Origin: Gp1-AA133 sp964641665
Lineage (GTDB): Bacteria > Acidobacteriota > Terriglobia > Terriglobales > Acidobacteriaceae
DNA length: 64,000 nucleotides
NCBI GenBank assembly: GCA_964641665.1
Contig: CAZXKO010000013.1
Coordinates: 62,001-126,000, forward strand
Direction of reading: 5' to 3'
The notes below the pieces were generated by a model, which saw nothing but the letters and a program-made list of their open reading frames with translations, did not search any database and had not been told where the DNA came from. Below, in pieces: positions 18,092 through 26,161 of the stretch. How positions within the stretch are numbered: position 1 is the first letter of the stretch; each line of letters starts with the position of its first letter. Made by a program: the position numbers and the translations under genes.

Positions 18092-18982
18092 CTACCGCCG
18101 CATGGCGCGCTTGCGCTGCAACACCGTTTCCAGCGCGGCCTGCGTCTCTTTGGGCAGGTGATACGACTCCGCGTCTGACGGATACTGGTGCGAGATCACG
18201 TCGGCGCGGAACGCCTGCACGGCGCGCGTGATCTCCGCGGCCGCATCTCCGAAGCGGCGCACGAATTTTGCCGGTGGCTGAAACGTCAGGTTCAGGATGT
18301 CGTGGAACACCAGCACCTGCCCGTCGCACTCGGGTCCGGCGCCGATGCCGATGGTCGGAGTCTCAACTTCGGCCGTGATCATCGCCGCAACTTCACGCGG
18401 GATTCCTTCCAGGAATATGCACGCCACCCCGGCGCGATCGAGCGCGACCGCATCGCGCATCAGGTGCTCGATGGCGGTCAGGTCTTTGCCTTGCACCTTG
18501 TAGCCACCCATCACGTTCACAGACTGCGGGGTGAGGCCGATGTGTCCGGCAACGGGAATCTCCGCGTCGATGATCCGATGAATCAGGTCGGCGCGTTTTG
18601 CCCCGCCTTCGATCTTGACCGCCTCGGCCCCCGCCTCCTTCACGTAGCGGGCGGCGTTGCGCACGGCCTCGTCGGGGCTGACGTGGTAGGAACCGTAGGG
18701 CATGTCGACCACAAGCAGCGCGTGCTTCACGGCGCGGCGCACGGCCTTGGCATGATGCAGCATTTCGTCGATCGTGACCGAAAGCGTGTTCTCGTAGCCG
18801 AGCATGGTCATGGCGAGCGAGTCGCCGACCAGCACCATATCGATGCCAGCATCGTCGACCAGGCGCGCGCTGGCGTAGTCGTACGCGGTTAAACACGTAA
18901 TCGGTTGGTGATGGAGTTTGTTTTCGCGAAGGGAAGCGACAGTGATTTTCTGGCGAGGTTCGCCAATCGGCGTGAGACTCAC
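18092..18982 (-). CDS. panB: 3-methyl-2-oxobutanoate hydroxymethyltransferase
   Basis: Ketopantoate hydroxymethyltransferase transfers a one-carbon unit from methylene-tetrahydrofolate to 2-ketoisovalerate, the first committed step to pantothenate. The 296-residue TIM-barrel protein carries CLTAYDYASARLVDDAG, the metal-site segment VLVGDSLAMTMLGY, VVDMPYGSYHVSP and HIGLTPQSVNVMGGYKVQG. The start is a GTG at 18982 with GGAGG five nt upstream. PanB plus PanC and CoaX in this window cover three steps of CoA biosynthesis. Confidence 0.96.
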   Translation of the reverse strand: MSLTPIGEPRQKITVASLRENKLHHQPITCLTAYDYASARLVDDAGIDMVLVGDSLAMTMLGYENTLSVTIDEMLHHAKAVRRAVKHALLVVDMPYGSYHVSPDEAVRNAARYVKEAGAEAVKIEGGAKRADLIHRIIDAEIPVAGHIGLTPQSVNVMGGYKVQGKDLTAIEHLMRDAVALDRAGVACIFLEGIPREVAAMITAEVETPTIGIGAGPECDGQVLVFHDILNLTFQPPAKFVRRFGDAAAEITRAVQAFRADVISHQYPSDAESYHLPKETQAALETVLQRKRAMRR

Positions 18983-19076
18983 GATGTCCTCCAGTGCCCC
19001 TCCGGCCCGGCCGGATAGAGCCTGTCACATCTTGGATGCGAGCGAGAGATAGTTTAGATCGAAAAAGTGGATAAAA

Positions 19077-19270
19077 CCAGTCGCAAGTCGTTAGTCGCAA
19101 GTCGTTAGTCGCAAGTCGTCAGGACGAGTTCATCCGCCAGGACTCCGCTGCTTCATCTATGTCCTTACCTGTCAATCGCTTAGTTTCGGGGAATCGACAG
19201 CCCGCAGGCCGGCTCCCGGCGTTGCAATTTGCGGTTTGGCTGACGACTGACGACTAGCGACTGACGACTG
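19077..19270. repeat. Inverted-arm 7-bp-period repeat element
   Basis: The left arm (19077-19126) is a run of heptads alternating AGTCGCA and AGTCGTT. The right arm (19240-19270) is a run of CTGACGA-type heptads, which is the reverse complement of the left unit with changes. About 110 bp of unremarkable DNA lies between them. The element fills the gap between panB and the kinase gene. Confidence 0.7.
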
Positions 19271-19273
19271 TTT

Positions 19274-19939
19274 CTACGCGCTGGCCGCTTCCTGGCTGCC
19301 CAAAGGGAGGAAGTACTGCGTGCCTTTGATGGGCTCCGTGACTTTTCGGAGCAGTTCTTTCAGGTCTTCGTTGCGGTCGACGAAATCGATCTCTGACGTG
19401 TTGACGATGAGCAGGTCTGACGATGTGTAGTGAAAGAAAAAGTGCTCGTAGGCCTTAATGACCTCTTCCAGGTACTCGTCGCTGATGGCCTTCTCGCCGG
19501 GAGCGTTTTTCTTTTTCAAACGCTTTTTCAGGACCTCCGGGGAAGCCTGCAGGTAGATGACAAGATCGGGCGTGGGCAGCTGCTCACGGAAAAAATTGTA
19601 GTAGCGGTTGTAGGTCTCCAGTTCGACGTCACTGAGATTCAGGCAGGCGAAGAGCTTGTCCTTTTCGAAAATGAAGTCGGAGACGATGGTTCTTTGTGCG
19701 CGCGCACCCAGGTCGAGCGAGTGCAGTTGCTCAAAACGACGGACGAGGAAAGCGAATTGAGCTTGAAACGCTGCCCCAGGCTCTCCCTCGTAGAAAGAAC
19801 GGAGGAAAGGGTTTTCTTCGGGCTCAATGACCCGCTGCGCGTTCAGGCGTTCTCCCAGGATGCGGGCCAGCGTGCTTTTTCCGACTCGGATGGGGCCTTC
19901 GACTGCAATGTAGCGGGGACTTTCGAAGAGATTGGCCAT
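19274..19939 (-). CDS. Deoxynucleoside kinase
   Basis: This 221-residue P-loop kinase of the dCK/dGK family phosphorylates deoxynucleosides for salvage; whether it prefers purines or pyrimidines is not visible. Motifs are the P-loop GPIRVGKST at residues 11-19, the segment SDFIFEKDKLFA, corresponding to the family DRS-type substrate region, and the lid segment KKRLKKKNAPGEKAIS near residue 135. The ATG at 19939 (MANLFESPRYIAVEG) is preferred over the open frame up to 20026. The stop lies 4 bp after a heptad-repeat arm. Confidence 0.9.
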   Translation of the reverse strand: MANLFESPRYIAVEGPIRVGKSTLARILGERLNAQRVIEPEENPFLRSFYEGEPGAAFQAQFAFLVRRFEQLHSLDLGARAQRTIVSDFIFEKDKLFACLNLSDVELETYNRYYNFFREQLPTPDLVIYLQASPEVLKKRLKKKNAPGEKAISDEYLEEVIKAYEHFFFHYTSSDLLIVNTSEIDFVDRNEDLKELLRKVTEPIKGTQYFLPLGSQEAASA

Positions 19940-20059
19940 GGGCTCGCAGCGAACGCGTCGCACTGCAGAATATCCCGAGCGGCGCAGGGAAGCAATTGCG
20001 GAAAGAGTTAATAGAGCACTTGGCAATTTACGGTCGGCATCGATTTACAATCGTGCGGG

Positions 20060-20821
20060 ATGGTTGGTCCTCTCATCGGCGCGGGCGTGGGTGGCGCAGC
20101 TTTGCTTGGGGCAGCGGGAGCTGCAGCCTATCAATCGATGGCGCCGACGGCGCAGGGGTTTGGCCGGGCCTTCGCGCGCGGGCCGCGCGGATCGAAGCAG
20201 ATCGCGCTCACCTACGACGATGGCCCCAACGATCCCCACACGTTGCGGTTGCTCGAGGTGCTCGCGAAGCACGATGTGCGCGCTACTTTTTTCCTGATTG
20301 GCCGCTACGTGCAGCGCCGTCCTGACCTGGTGCGCGATCTGCTCAAGGCCGGGCACGTGATCGGCAACCATACTTTTACCCATCCCCACCTGGTGGTGTC
20401 GGCCGCGGTCGAAACGCGGAATCAGCTGGAAGAATGCCAGCGCGCGGTGCAAGAGGGTACCGGCGAGACGCCAAAGCTGTTTCGCCCGCCGTTCGGCGGA
20501 AGGCGGCCCGTGACCTTGCGGATTGCGCGGTCGCTTGGCCTGGAGCCGATCCTGTGGAGTGTCACCAGCTGGGACTGGGAGACTCCGCCGGCCGAGAAAA
20601 TCTTGCAGACGTGTGCGCGGCAAATGCGCGGCGGGGACGTGGTTCTTATGCACGACGGTGGGCATCAAGCCTTTGGCGCGGATCGATCACAAACCGTGCT
20701 GGCTACCAATATGCTGATCGAAAAGTATGAGGCCGAGGGATATGAGTTCATGACGATTCCGCAGATGATGGGGACGGAGACCCCCAACTCTCAGCCGTCA
20801 GCTCTCAGCGAAAAGCTCTAA
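20060..20821 (+). CDS. Polysaccharide deacetylase (NodB-homology domain)
   Basis: This 253-residue protein has an N-terminal hydrophobic Gly/Ala-rich helix (residues 3-24) that should anchor or export it, then a NodB-fold domain. Metal-site motifs are TYDDGPNDPHT near residue 52 (catalytic DD), HTFTHPH near residue 105 and RPPFGGR. SWDWETP and VVLMHDGG complete the set. It probably removes acetyl groups from cell-wall or exopolysaccharide sugars. TACAAT ends 8 nt before the ATG, suggesting a leaderless mRNA. The last 11 codons are built from 7-bp repeats, so the C-terminal tail is repeat-derived. Confidence 0.92.
   Translation: MVGPLIGAGVGGAALLGAAGAAAYQSMAPTAQGFGRAFARGPRGSKQIALTYDDGPNDPHTLRLLEVLAKHDVRATFFLIGRYVQRRPDLVRDLLKAGHVIGNHTFTHPHLVVSAAVETRNQLEECQRAVQEGTGETPKLFRPPFGGRRPVTLRIARSLGLEPILWSVTSWDWETPPAEKILQTCARQMRGGDVVLMHDGGHQAFGADRSQTVLATNMLIEKYEAEGYEFMTIPQMMGTETPNSQPSALSEKL
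20787..20821 (+). repeat. 7-bp repeat tract forming the end of the deacetylase gene
   Basis: Heptads ACTCTCA, GCCGTCA, GCTCTCA and GCGAAAA run to the stop codon, which is itself part of a fifth heptad, GCTCTAA. It is a single arm only. Confidence 0.6.
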
Positions 20822-20860
20822 CCTCAGCCGCCGCCTTGGCGATTCCAGCGCTTTGGGGTT

Positions 20861-21091
20861 TCACTTCGAAACGGTCGAGTTTGCGGGAGCCGCAGCCTGG
20901 GGAATGGTGGGATGCAGGCCGTTGATCAACGCGTCCGTGCACTTGTCGAGCTTGTCGTTTCGAGATTTCAGCTCACTCTCCAGCATGGCAATGCGAAGCT
21001 GATCTGCCGCGCCTGAGGTCATCGAGTGGAAGATGACGCCTGAAACACTCCCGATGATGTAAACGAGAACGAGTATCGCAAGTTTCTTCAT
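20861..21091 (-). CDS. Small single-helix membrane protein, unknown
   Basis: This 76-residue protein has one hydrophobic N-terminal helix (LAILVLVYIIGSVSGVIF, residues 4-21). A predicted coiled stretch follows (LRIAMLESELKSRNDKLD), then a Pro/Ala-rich end. It may be a signal anchor with a short periplasmic coiled coil. I do not recognise a family. Codon use is normal and the frame is clean. It is convergent with the deacetylase gene and divergent from the glycine-zipper gene. Confidence 0.6.
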   Translation of the reverse strand: MKKLAILVLVYIIGSVSGVIFHSMTSGAADQLRIAMLESELKSRNDKLDKCTDALINGLHPTIPQAAAPANSTVSK

Positions 21092-21206
21092 AACTGGCCG
21101 CGCTCCTTGGGCGCGTTCGCATAGATCTTATTCTCGACTCGCGTTCCCCGCCTGTAAAATGGGCGCAATCAAGAACAACCTGACTTTCACAGATCAAGGA
21201 GAACTC

Positions 21207-21773
21207 ATGCTCGGGAGAACCCTGAAAATCGCCGTGCCCACACTCGCCCTGACCCTCGCAGCCTTTGCCCAGACCGTTCCGGCCGGCACCCATATCACCA
21301 TACGCGCAGGACAGGAAATCAGCTCCGGAACCGCCAAAGTGGGCGATCGTTTCGATGCCACACTCGCCCGTGACCTCGTCGTCAACGGTAAAACCTTGGC
21401 CAAGGCCGGTTCACCCGCTCGTGGCAAGGTGACCGTCGCCAAGTCCAGCGGACGCCTCCATGCCCCCGGGCAGCTCTCCGTTCGGCTCACCTCCCTCCAA
21501 GTCGGAGGCAAAACCGTCGCGCTCTCCACCGGCAGCTACCACATCGAGGGTAAGAGTCATGCCAAAAGCAACGCCACCAAGATCGGTGGCGGAGCCGCCG
21601 TGGGAGCGCTCATCGGAGGCATTGCGGGTGGAGGCAAGGGCGCTGCGATTGGCGCGGGAGCCGGCGCAGCAGCTGGAACGGGAGTAGCCGCAGCGACCGG
21701 GAAAGAGGAGGCCGTGATCCCCGCGGAGAAAACGCTCAGCTTCACCACGACCGCAGCCGCAACAGCAAAGTAG
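21207..21773 (+). CDS. Secreted glycine-zipper protein
   Basis: This 188-residue exported protein has a signal peptide at residues 1-21 ending near AAFAQ. A beta-rich domain follows (GTHITIRAGQEISSGTAKVG), similar to envelope proteins that set an effective barrier value. Residues about 120-165 form a glycine-zipper segment with repeated GGAAVGALIGG and GAAIGAGAGAA patterns that can enter membranes. The ATG at 21207 is chosen because AAGGAG lies 5 nt upstream; an in-frame ATG at 21159 is less likely. The role is unknown. Confidence 0.72.
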   Translation: MLGRTLKIAVPTLALTLAAFAQTVPAGTHITIRAGQEISSGTAKVGDRFDATLARDLVVNGKTLAKAGSPARGKVTVAKSSGRLHAPGQLSVRLTSLQVGGKTVALSTGSYHIEGKSHAKSNATKIGGGAAVGALIGGIAGGGKGAAIGAGAGAAAGTGVAAATGKEEAVIPAEKTLSFTTTAAATAK

Positions 21774-21886
21774 GCGACTCCGCGCGTTCCATGGTAGAGA
21801 CGGGGCTTGCCAGCCGCGTCTCTCCCCGCTTCAGGCGGCCCCGGCCCAATTTCTCTCCAATCCAGTCGACGCGGCAGCTTCGCCTC

Positions 21887-22351
21887 TCACGCCGCCTGCT
21901 TTAAATACTCCAGCACCTGTTCCGAATGCCCCTCGGGCTTCACCTTGTGAAATACATGTTGGATCTTGCCATCGGGCCCGATGATGAACGTGGTCCGCAC
22001 CACGCCCATCACCTTCTTCCCATACATATTCTTTTCCTGGATCACGCCAAACGCGTTGCACAGCTTCTTGTCGGCATCCGCCAGCAGCGTAAACGGCAGG
22101 TGAAACTTCTCCTGGAATTTCTTCTGCGCCTGAGGCGTGTCCGGGGATGCCCCGAGCAGCACCACCCCCGTCTTTTGGATTCGCTTGTAGGTATCGCGGA
22201 ACTCGCAAGCTTCCTTGGTGCAGCCGGGAGTGTCGGCGCGCGGATAAAAGTACAGGACCACCGTTTTCCCCTTAAAATCCTTCAGGGAAACCTCTTTCCC
22301 ATTCTCATCCTCTAACGTAATGTCCGGGGCTTTATCATTGATGTCGAGCAT
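21887..22351 (-). CDS. bcp: Bcp-type thioredoxin-dependent peroxiredoxin
   Basis: This 154-residue peroxiredoxin reduces hydroperoxides with thioredoxin. The peroxidatic cysteine is Cys44 and the resolving cysteine Cys49 in TPGCTKEACEFRD, the intramolecular arrangement of atypical 2-Cys BCP/PrxQ enzymes. YFYPRADTPGC and the C-terminal TFIIGPDGKIQHVF support the family. The ATG at 22351 is part of a CATG palindrome that also holds the start of the divergent gene. Its promoter must therefore lie inside that gene; TATAAC is visible 24 nt upstream of the start. Confidence 0.94.
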   Translation of the reverse strand: MLDINDKAPDITLEDENGKEVSLKDFKGKTVVLYFYPRADTPGCTKEACEFRDTYKRIQKTGVVLLGASPDTPQAQKKFQEKFHLPFTLLADADKKLCNAFGVIQEKNMYGKKVMGVVRTTFIIGPDGKIQHVFHKVKPEGHSEQVLEYLKQAA

Positions 22352-23735
22352 GGTAGCGTCTCCAATCCGTCCATGGTTATACCGCAGGGTTAGCCGCGCC
22401 GTCATCTGCGCGCTGCTCGGCGCCAGCGCGGTGCTGCTTGCCCAAGCGCAGCTTACCCGGAAACCGAAACAAACCGGTCCGCGCGCGGTGGGCCTGTTGG
22501 AACTTGCCCCCGACGGCAGCGCCCGCCTCATCCCCATCGCCATCCTGGTGGATGGCAAGTTCTACGACGCAAGCGCCTACAAGGCTTCCCCAGTCCCGTT
22601 CGCGATCTGGGGCGAAACCGTGTACGAGGCTGAACGCACCGGAGTTCCACAAGGGCTGTTCACGGTAGGCGAGGTCTTGCACACTGGAAACACATGGCTG
22701 GCGGAGGGGAAATGGCGGCCCGCCGGCTCCGAGCCTGCGAAGAAGCACCACGACGATTCCAAGCCAAAGATGGATGAAGACGAAGGCCCGCCCATACTGC
22801 GTCGCCCCGAGGCGGAGAAATCGGCGCCGCCACCCACGCCTCCGTCCGCCTCGCCGGAAGCGAAGGCTCCGCCCGCGGCCTCCAGCACGGCCGACACCAA
22901 ACCAGCCGCGCCACCACCGGTGGCCGCGAAGCCCCCCGACGAGGCCAGCCCGGCCACGAGTTCCAGCCCCAGCTACAACACGTCGAGCAACGACGACGAT
23001 CCGAACCGGCCAGTTCTTCAGCGAGGCAAAACTCACTCCCTCGGCCCCGGGGCAGGTTCCGCATCGGCTCTGAAGACAACAGCCGCAACCACAAAAGGGG
23101 CGGCAACCAAGACGGAGAAAGACAAGAAGAACGCCTCGCCGCAGCTGATCCCTGCTATCTCGGATGCCGGCGGCCCCGACCCACGCCCCTACTCTTACGA
23201 CATCAAGCCCGACGAAGAACAGAACTTCCGCAAGAAGATGCTGGCCCTCGCGACCGATGCAGTTCTCGCCCGCGCGAAACAGATCGCGCCCGCGGTTCCG
23301 GGAGCCGAGCCTGCCCCGCGTCCGGCGCGTCCCTCGCGCGGCGCGGCCAAGACGCCTCAGCCGAGTTTTGAGGATGTCCAGTTCCGTGCCTTCGATCTGT
23401 GGAACACGAACGAGCCCGTGTTCGTGCTGAGCGCCAAAGCCCACATGCCGAAGGGCACTGGCCCATCCGCCGAGGCTACTCAAGACCTCACGTACTTCGT
23501 CACATTGGTCGACAAGGTCGATATCTACGGCGACCTGCGCAAGCTCAATGTCACCGTGACCGACACCCGCCATCTCGATGAGTTCCCGCGCCTCGAATTG
23601 ATCGATGCCGTGGATGCCGACGGCGACGGCCGCGGAGAATTGCTCTTCCGCCAGGTCTCCGCTACCGGCTCTGCCTGGGCTATCTACCGCGCCGGCGCCG
23701 ATCAGCTCTTTCCGCTGTTCCAGGGCACGTTGTAG
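22350..23735 (+). CDS. Secreted Pro/Ala-rich protein, unknown
   Basis: This protein of about 461 residues has a signal peptide (RAVICALLGASAVLLAQAQ near residues 14-32). A folded N-terminal segment of about 110 residues follows, then a long low-complexity linker rich in Pro, Ala and Lys (about residues 120-280), and a folded C-terminal domain (about 290-460). That domain contains DAVDADGDGRGELLFRQ, an acidic loop like those of FG-GAP or EF-hand calcium sites. No enzyme motif is seen. The ATG at 22350 is the only good start before the signal peptide and overlaps the start of bcp on the other strand. The family is not recognised. Confidence 0.7.
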   Translation: MVASPIRPWLYRRVSRAVICALLGASAVLLAQAQLTRKPKQTGPRAVGLLELAPDGSARLIPIAILVDGKFYDASAYKASPVPFAIWGETVYEAERTGVPQGLFTVGEVLHTGNTWLAEGKWRPAGSEPAKKHHDDSKPKMDEDEGPPILRRPEAEKSAPPPTPPSASPEAKAPPAASSTADTKPAAPPPVAAKPPDEASPATSSSPSYNTSSNDDDPNRPVLQRGKTHSLGPGAGSASALKTTAATTKGAATKTEKDKKNASPQLIPAISDAGGPDPRPYSYDIKPDEEQNFRKKMLALATDAVLARAKQIAPAVPGAEPAPRPARPSRGAAKTPQPSFEDVQFRAFDLWNTNEPVFVLSAKAHMPKGTGPSAEATQDLTYFVTLVDKVDIYGDLRKLNVTVTDTRHLDEFPRLELIDAVDADGDGRGELLFRQVSATGSAWAIYRAGADQLFPLFQGTL

Positions 23736-23768
23736 CCTGGCGAAGTTCGCCATACCCCCCACACTTGT

Positions 23769-23872
23769 CCTCCTGAGCGAAGCGAAGGACCCATGCACGT
23801 GGCGGCGCGCGTCTGTGAAACATTCTTTACGTCCTTAGCGCAGCCTTTGCGATCTTTGCGGTTAAGCTTTTC
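23769..23872. repeat. Two short dispersed repeats in a 221-bp intergenic gap
   Basis: TCCTGAGCGAAGCGAAGGAC at about 23770-23789 is one unit; a variant recurs near 28.8 kb. At 23826-23872 units CTTTACGTC, CTTTGCGAT and CTTTGCGGT form a 9-bp-period tract, and its sequence recurs at 46.66 kb. No gene is seen in 23736-23956. TATACAAT near 23923 is a likely -10 box for the next gene. Confidence 0.55.
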
Positions 23873-23956
23873 TGGCAGAGCAACCACTGCGCTCCCCGCC
23901 CTGCAGAATCCCTTACCGCCGATATACAATCCCCCGTTCTTACGGAGGAGCTTTCG

Positions 23957-24886
23957 ATGCGCAAACTGCCGGTTCTAGGATTGGTTCTAGCCTTCGCGGT
24001 ATCGCTCGCGTTCGCCCAAGATCAGGACTTCAGCAAGGTCCAGATCAAAGTCACGAAGGTCGCGGGTTCCGTCTACATGCTCGAAGGCGCCGGCGGCAAC
24101 ATCGGCGCTTCCGTGGGCGACGACGGCATCGTTATCGTCGACGATCAGTATGCTCCGCTGGCCGACAAGATCCAGGCCGCTCTCAAAGACGTCACCGACA
24201 AGCCCATCCGCTTCATCATCAACACCCACTACCATGGCGACCACACGGGCGGAAATGCCTATTTCCAGAAGCAGGCTCCCATCATCGCGCACGACAACGT
24301 ACGCAAGCGCCTGGAAGAAGGCAGCGCGGTGGGCAATCTCGGCTCCGTGAAGATGGAGGCCAAGCCGCAGCCCAAGGAAGCCCTACCGATCATCACTTTC
24401 GATCACGATGTCACCGTGCACCTGAACGGCGAGGACATCCGCGCCCTCCATTTCCCCAGTGGGCACACCGACGGCGACAGCATCATCTTTTTTCCCAAGT
24501 CGAACGTCGTGCACATGGGCGACGATTTCGTGCGCTACGGCTTTCCCTTCATTGACCTGGGCGGCGGCGGCAGCGTCGAGGGCATGATTGCCGCGATGGA
24601 CGAGGTGATTCCCAAGCTTCCGCCAGATGTAAAAGTCATCCCCGGGCACGGCGCGGTTTCAAACCTGGATGATGTGCGCGACTACGTGAAGATGCTGAAA
24701 GAGACCCGGGCGGTGGTGGAGAAAGGCATGCATCAGGGTAAGACACTCGCTCAGTTGCAGCAGGAGAAAGTGTTGGAGCCGTGGAAGAAATGGTCGGGAG
24801 ATTTCATCTCCTCTGACGTATTCATCGAAACTCTCTACAACGATCTCAACGGCAAGAAGGACGGAAAGTTGATTAAGCACAATTGA
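23957..24886 (+). CDS. Secreted metallo-beta-lactamase-fold hydrolase
   Basis: This 309-residue protein has a signal peptide (residues 1-20, ending FAQD). The metallo-beta-lactamase fold carries the zinc motif HYHGDHTGG near residues 92-100, a second ligand in FPSGHTDGDS near 173 and PGHGAVSN near 233. The pattern is shared by subclass B3-like and quinoprotein-relay-type periplasmic hydrolases. Whether it hydrolyses beta-lactams is not shown. GGAGGAG lies before the ATG at 23957. It is probably a single-gene unit. Confidence 0.9.
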   Translation: MRKLPVLGLVLAFAVSLAFAQDQDFSKVQIKVTKVAGSVYMLEGAGGNIGASVGDDGIVIVDDQYAPLADKIQAALKDVTDKPIRFIINTHYHGDHTGGNAYFQKQAPIIAHDNVRKRLEEGSAVGNLGSVKMEAKPQPKEALPIITFDHDVTVHLNGEDIRALHFPSGHTDGDSIIFFPKSNVVHMGDDFVRYGFPFIDLGGGGSVEGMIAAMDEVIPKLPPDVKVIPGHGAVSNLDDVRDYVKMLKETRAVVEKGMHQGKTLAQLQQEKVLEPWKKWSGDFISSDVFIETLYNDLNGKKDGKLIKHN

Positions 24887-24943
24887 GCAGGCGGGAGCTT
24901 CGGCGCGTTAGTACGTCGTAGAGGTTCAGAGGTTCGTGCAGCC

Positions 24944-25048
24944 TTGGCAGTTGGCAACTAGCACTTGGCATTTAGCAATACGCTGCGAATCAGGAGGCCT
25001 GACCTTCCGTGGATTTCAGCTAACTGCCAAATGCTAAGTGCCAACTGC
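24944..25048. repeat. Inverted-arm 7-bp-period repeat element between convergent genes
   Basis: The left arm (24944-24978) is five heptads of the type TTGGCAG, TTGGCAA and CTAGCAC. The right arm (25017-25048) is the reverse complement of the same unit type, with 38 bp between the arms. It separates the convergent hydrolase gene and the unknown gene that ends at 25053. A potential stem-loop of this size could also end transcription from both sides. Confidence 0.7.
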
Positions 25049-25052
25049 TTGT

Positions 25053-25685
25053 TCACTGGTTGAGTACCACTTCGCCGTTCTCGACTTTCATGCCGCTCAC
25101 TGAGTCCGGCAACTTCAGGCGGTCGCGTTGTTCCATCAGCCGTTTCTGCAGTTGATCGTTCACCAGCGAAACCGGCACGCTGAGGTCGCCGACCTTGAAT
25201 TTCGTCGGCTCGAACGTGGCGTAGCCGTCCTTGGACCCGAGGTGCCCTTCCACCGTGACCCAAACATCTTTCCCGGCAACTTGCGTCAGAAACTGTCCCT
25301 TGACCAGATCCCCCTCGAAACTGACCTGGTAGTCCTTGATGTTGGGCTGGCCGGGACCGAGATCTCCGGAGAGCGATCCGTCGGAGCCGCCGCTGGCTGG
25401 AGCGCCAGCCGAACCCGCGCCCTGACTCGTCAGCGTTCCCGAAGCCTGCGCGATGGCCGCCGACACTTCCTGCGAAGTAAGTCGAACCTCGGTGCCGGGC
25501 TGTCCCTGGGCCTTGGCCTGTTCCAGTTGTTCTATCTTGTCCTGAAAAGACTGCGCATTCGCCGCCACCGCCGCGGGCGGCATAGGCGTAGCCACCGGCT
25601 GCGGCTTCCTCAGGACGAGCGCCAGCGCCGCCACCGATGCCGTCAGTGTCGCCAGACTAATGATGCGATCAAGCTTAACCTTCAT
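25053..25685 (-). CDS. Membrane-anchored protein, unknown
   Basis: This 210-residue protein starts with a basic segment and one hydrophobic helix (ISLATLTASVAALALVL, about residues 8-24), then a Pro/Ala linker and a coiled stretch (FQDKIEQLEQAKAQG). The C-terminal half is soluble (FEGDLVKGQFLTQVAGKDVWVTVEGHLG). The C-terminal part has the look of proteins that describe an inner leaflet or lipid-binding beta domain, but I recognise no family. The ATG at 25685 is chosen because GGAGG lies 7 nt upstream; a TTG two codons earlier is possible. It is the only intact gene before the decayed region. Confidence 0.68.
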   Translation of the reverse strand: MKVKLDRIISLATLTASVAALALVLRKPQPVATPMPPAAVAANAQSFQDKIEQLEQAKAQGQPGTEVRLTSQEVSAAIAQASGTLTSQGAGSAGAPASGGSDGSLSGDLGPGQPNIKDYQVSFEGDLVKGQFLTQVAGKDVWVTVEGHLGSKDGYATFEPTKFKVGDLSVPVSLVNDQLQKRLMEQRDRLKLPDSVSGMKVENGEVVLNQ

Positions 25686-25780
25686 GGACAAGCCTCCATC
25701 CCGGCCGACACGATCCCCAAGGACCTATCTTATCGAGTAAGCGCGCCTCTTCTTAGATGACCGAAGTGACTGACCAGCGG

Positions 25781-25906
25781 CTAGGATCGGAGGCTGCGCT
25801 CCCGAAGCTGCTCGGAAGTCTGCCCGTACAGCGGAGGCGTCGGGACCCCTAACATGCTCAAATACAGGTAGATCTGGCCCCGGTGGTGGATTTCGGGCTC
25901 CGCCAT
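25781..25906 (-). pseudogene. 3' fragment of a DinB-fold gene
   Basis: The 41-codon fragment reads MAEPEIHHRGQIYLYLSMLG and then a Pro-Leu-Tyr-Gly stretch to a stop. This is the C-terminal metal-binding helix (HxxxHRGQ pattern) of DinB-fold proteins, related to the intact gene at 3.4 kb. The upstream part of that gene is missing: a stop lies just before the fragment and the preceding DNA reads in other frames. It marks the edge of a decayed region. Confidence 0.6.
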
Positions 25907-26161
25907 TGGCCGCGGTCACTTCCAGGTGTCGATTCCCGCTTCGCCCTGTCGGGCGGACCGCTCATCCCACCAGTGTTCCGTCAGGGTCCACAAGCGTGCC
26001 GGTGCTTCGCCAGCCGTAATAGTCCCACGTGTCGAAATCCTTCGCCAGCGAACCCTAGGGCTGAATCGCACTGGAAATGCCAGAGGAGAACCTCCTTGGT
26101 TGGAAGGACGACTGCCCTCGACCAGCAACCAGAGCCGGTGTCGACTTCGATAAAGGCGCTG

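Noticed and set aside
19077..19270. CRISPR array
   Set aside because: The repeats are 7 bp without spacers. No cas gene is in the window.
22377..23798. 473-codon frame opposite the Pro/Ala-rich secreted gene
   Set aside because: It consists of Gly/Arg runs that mirror Pro/Ala codons. The plus strand has a signal peptide and better composition.
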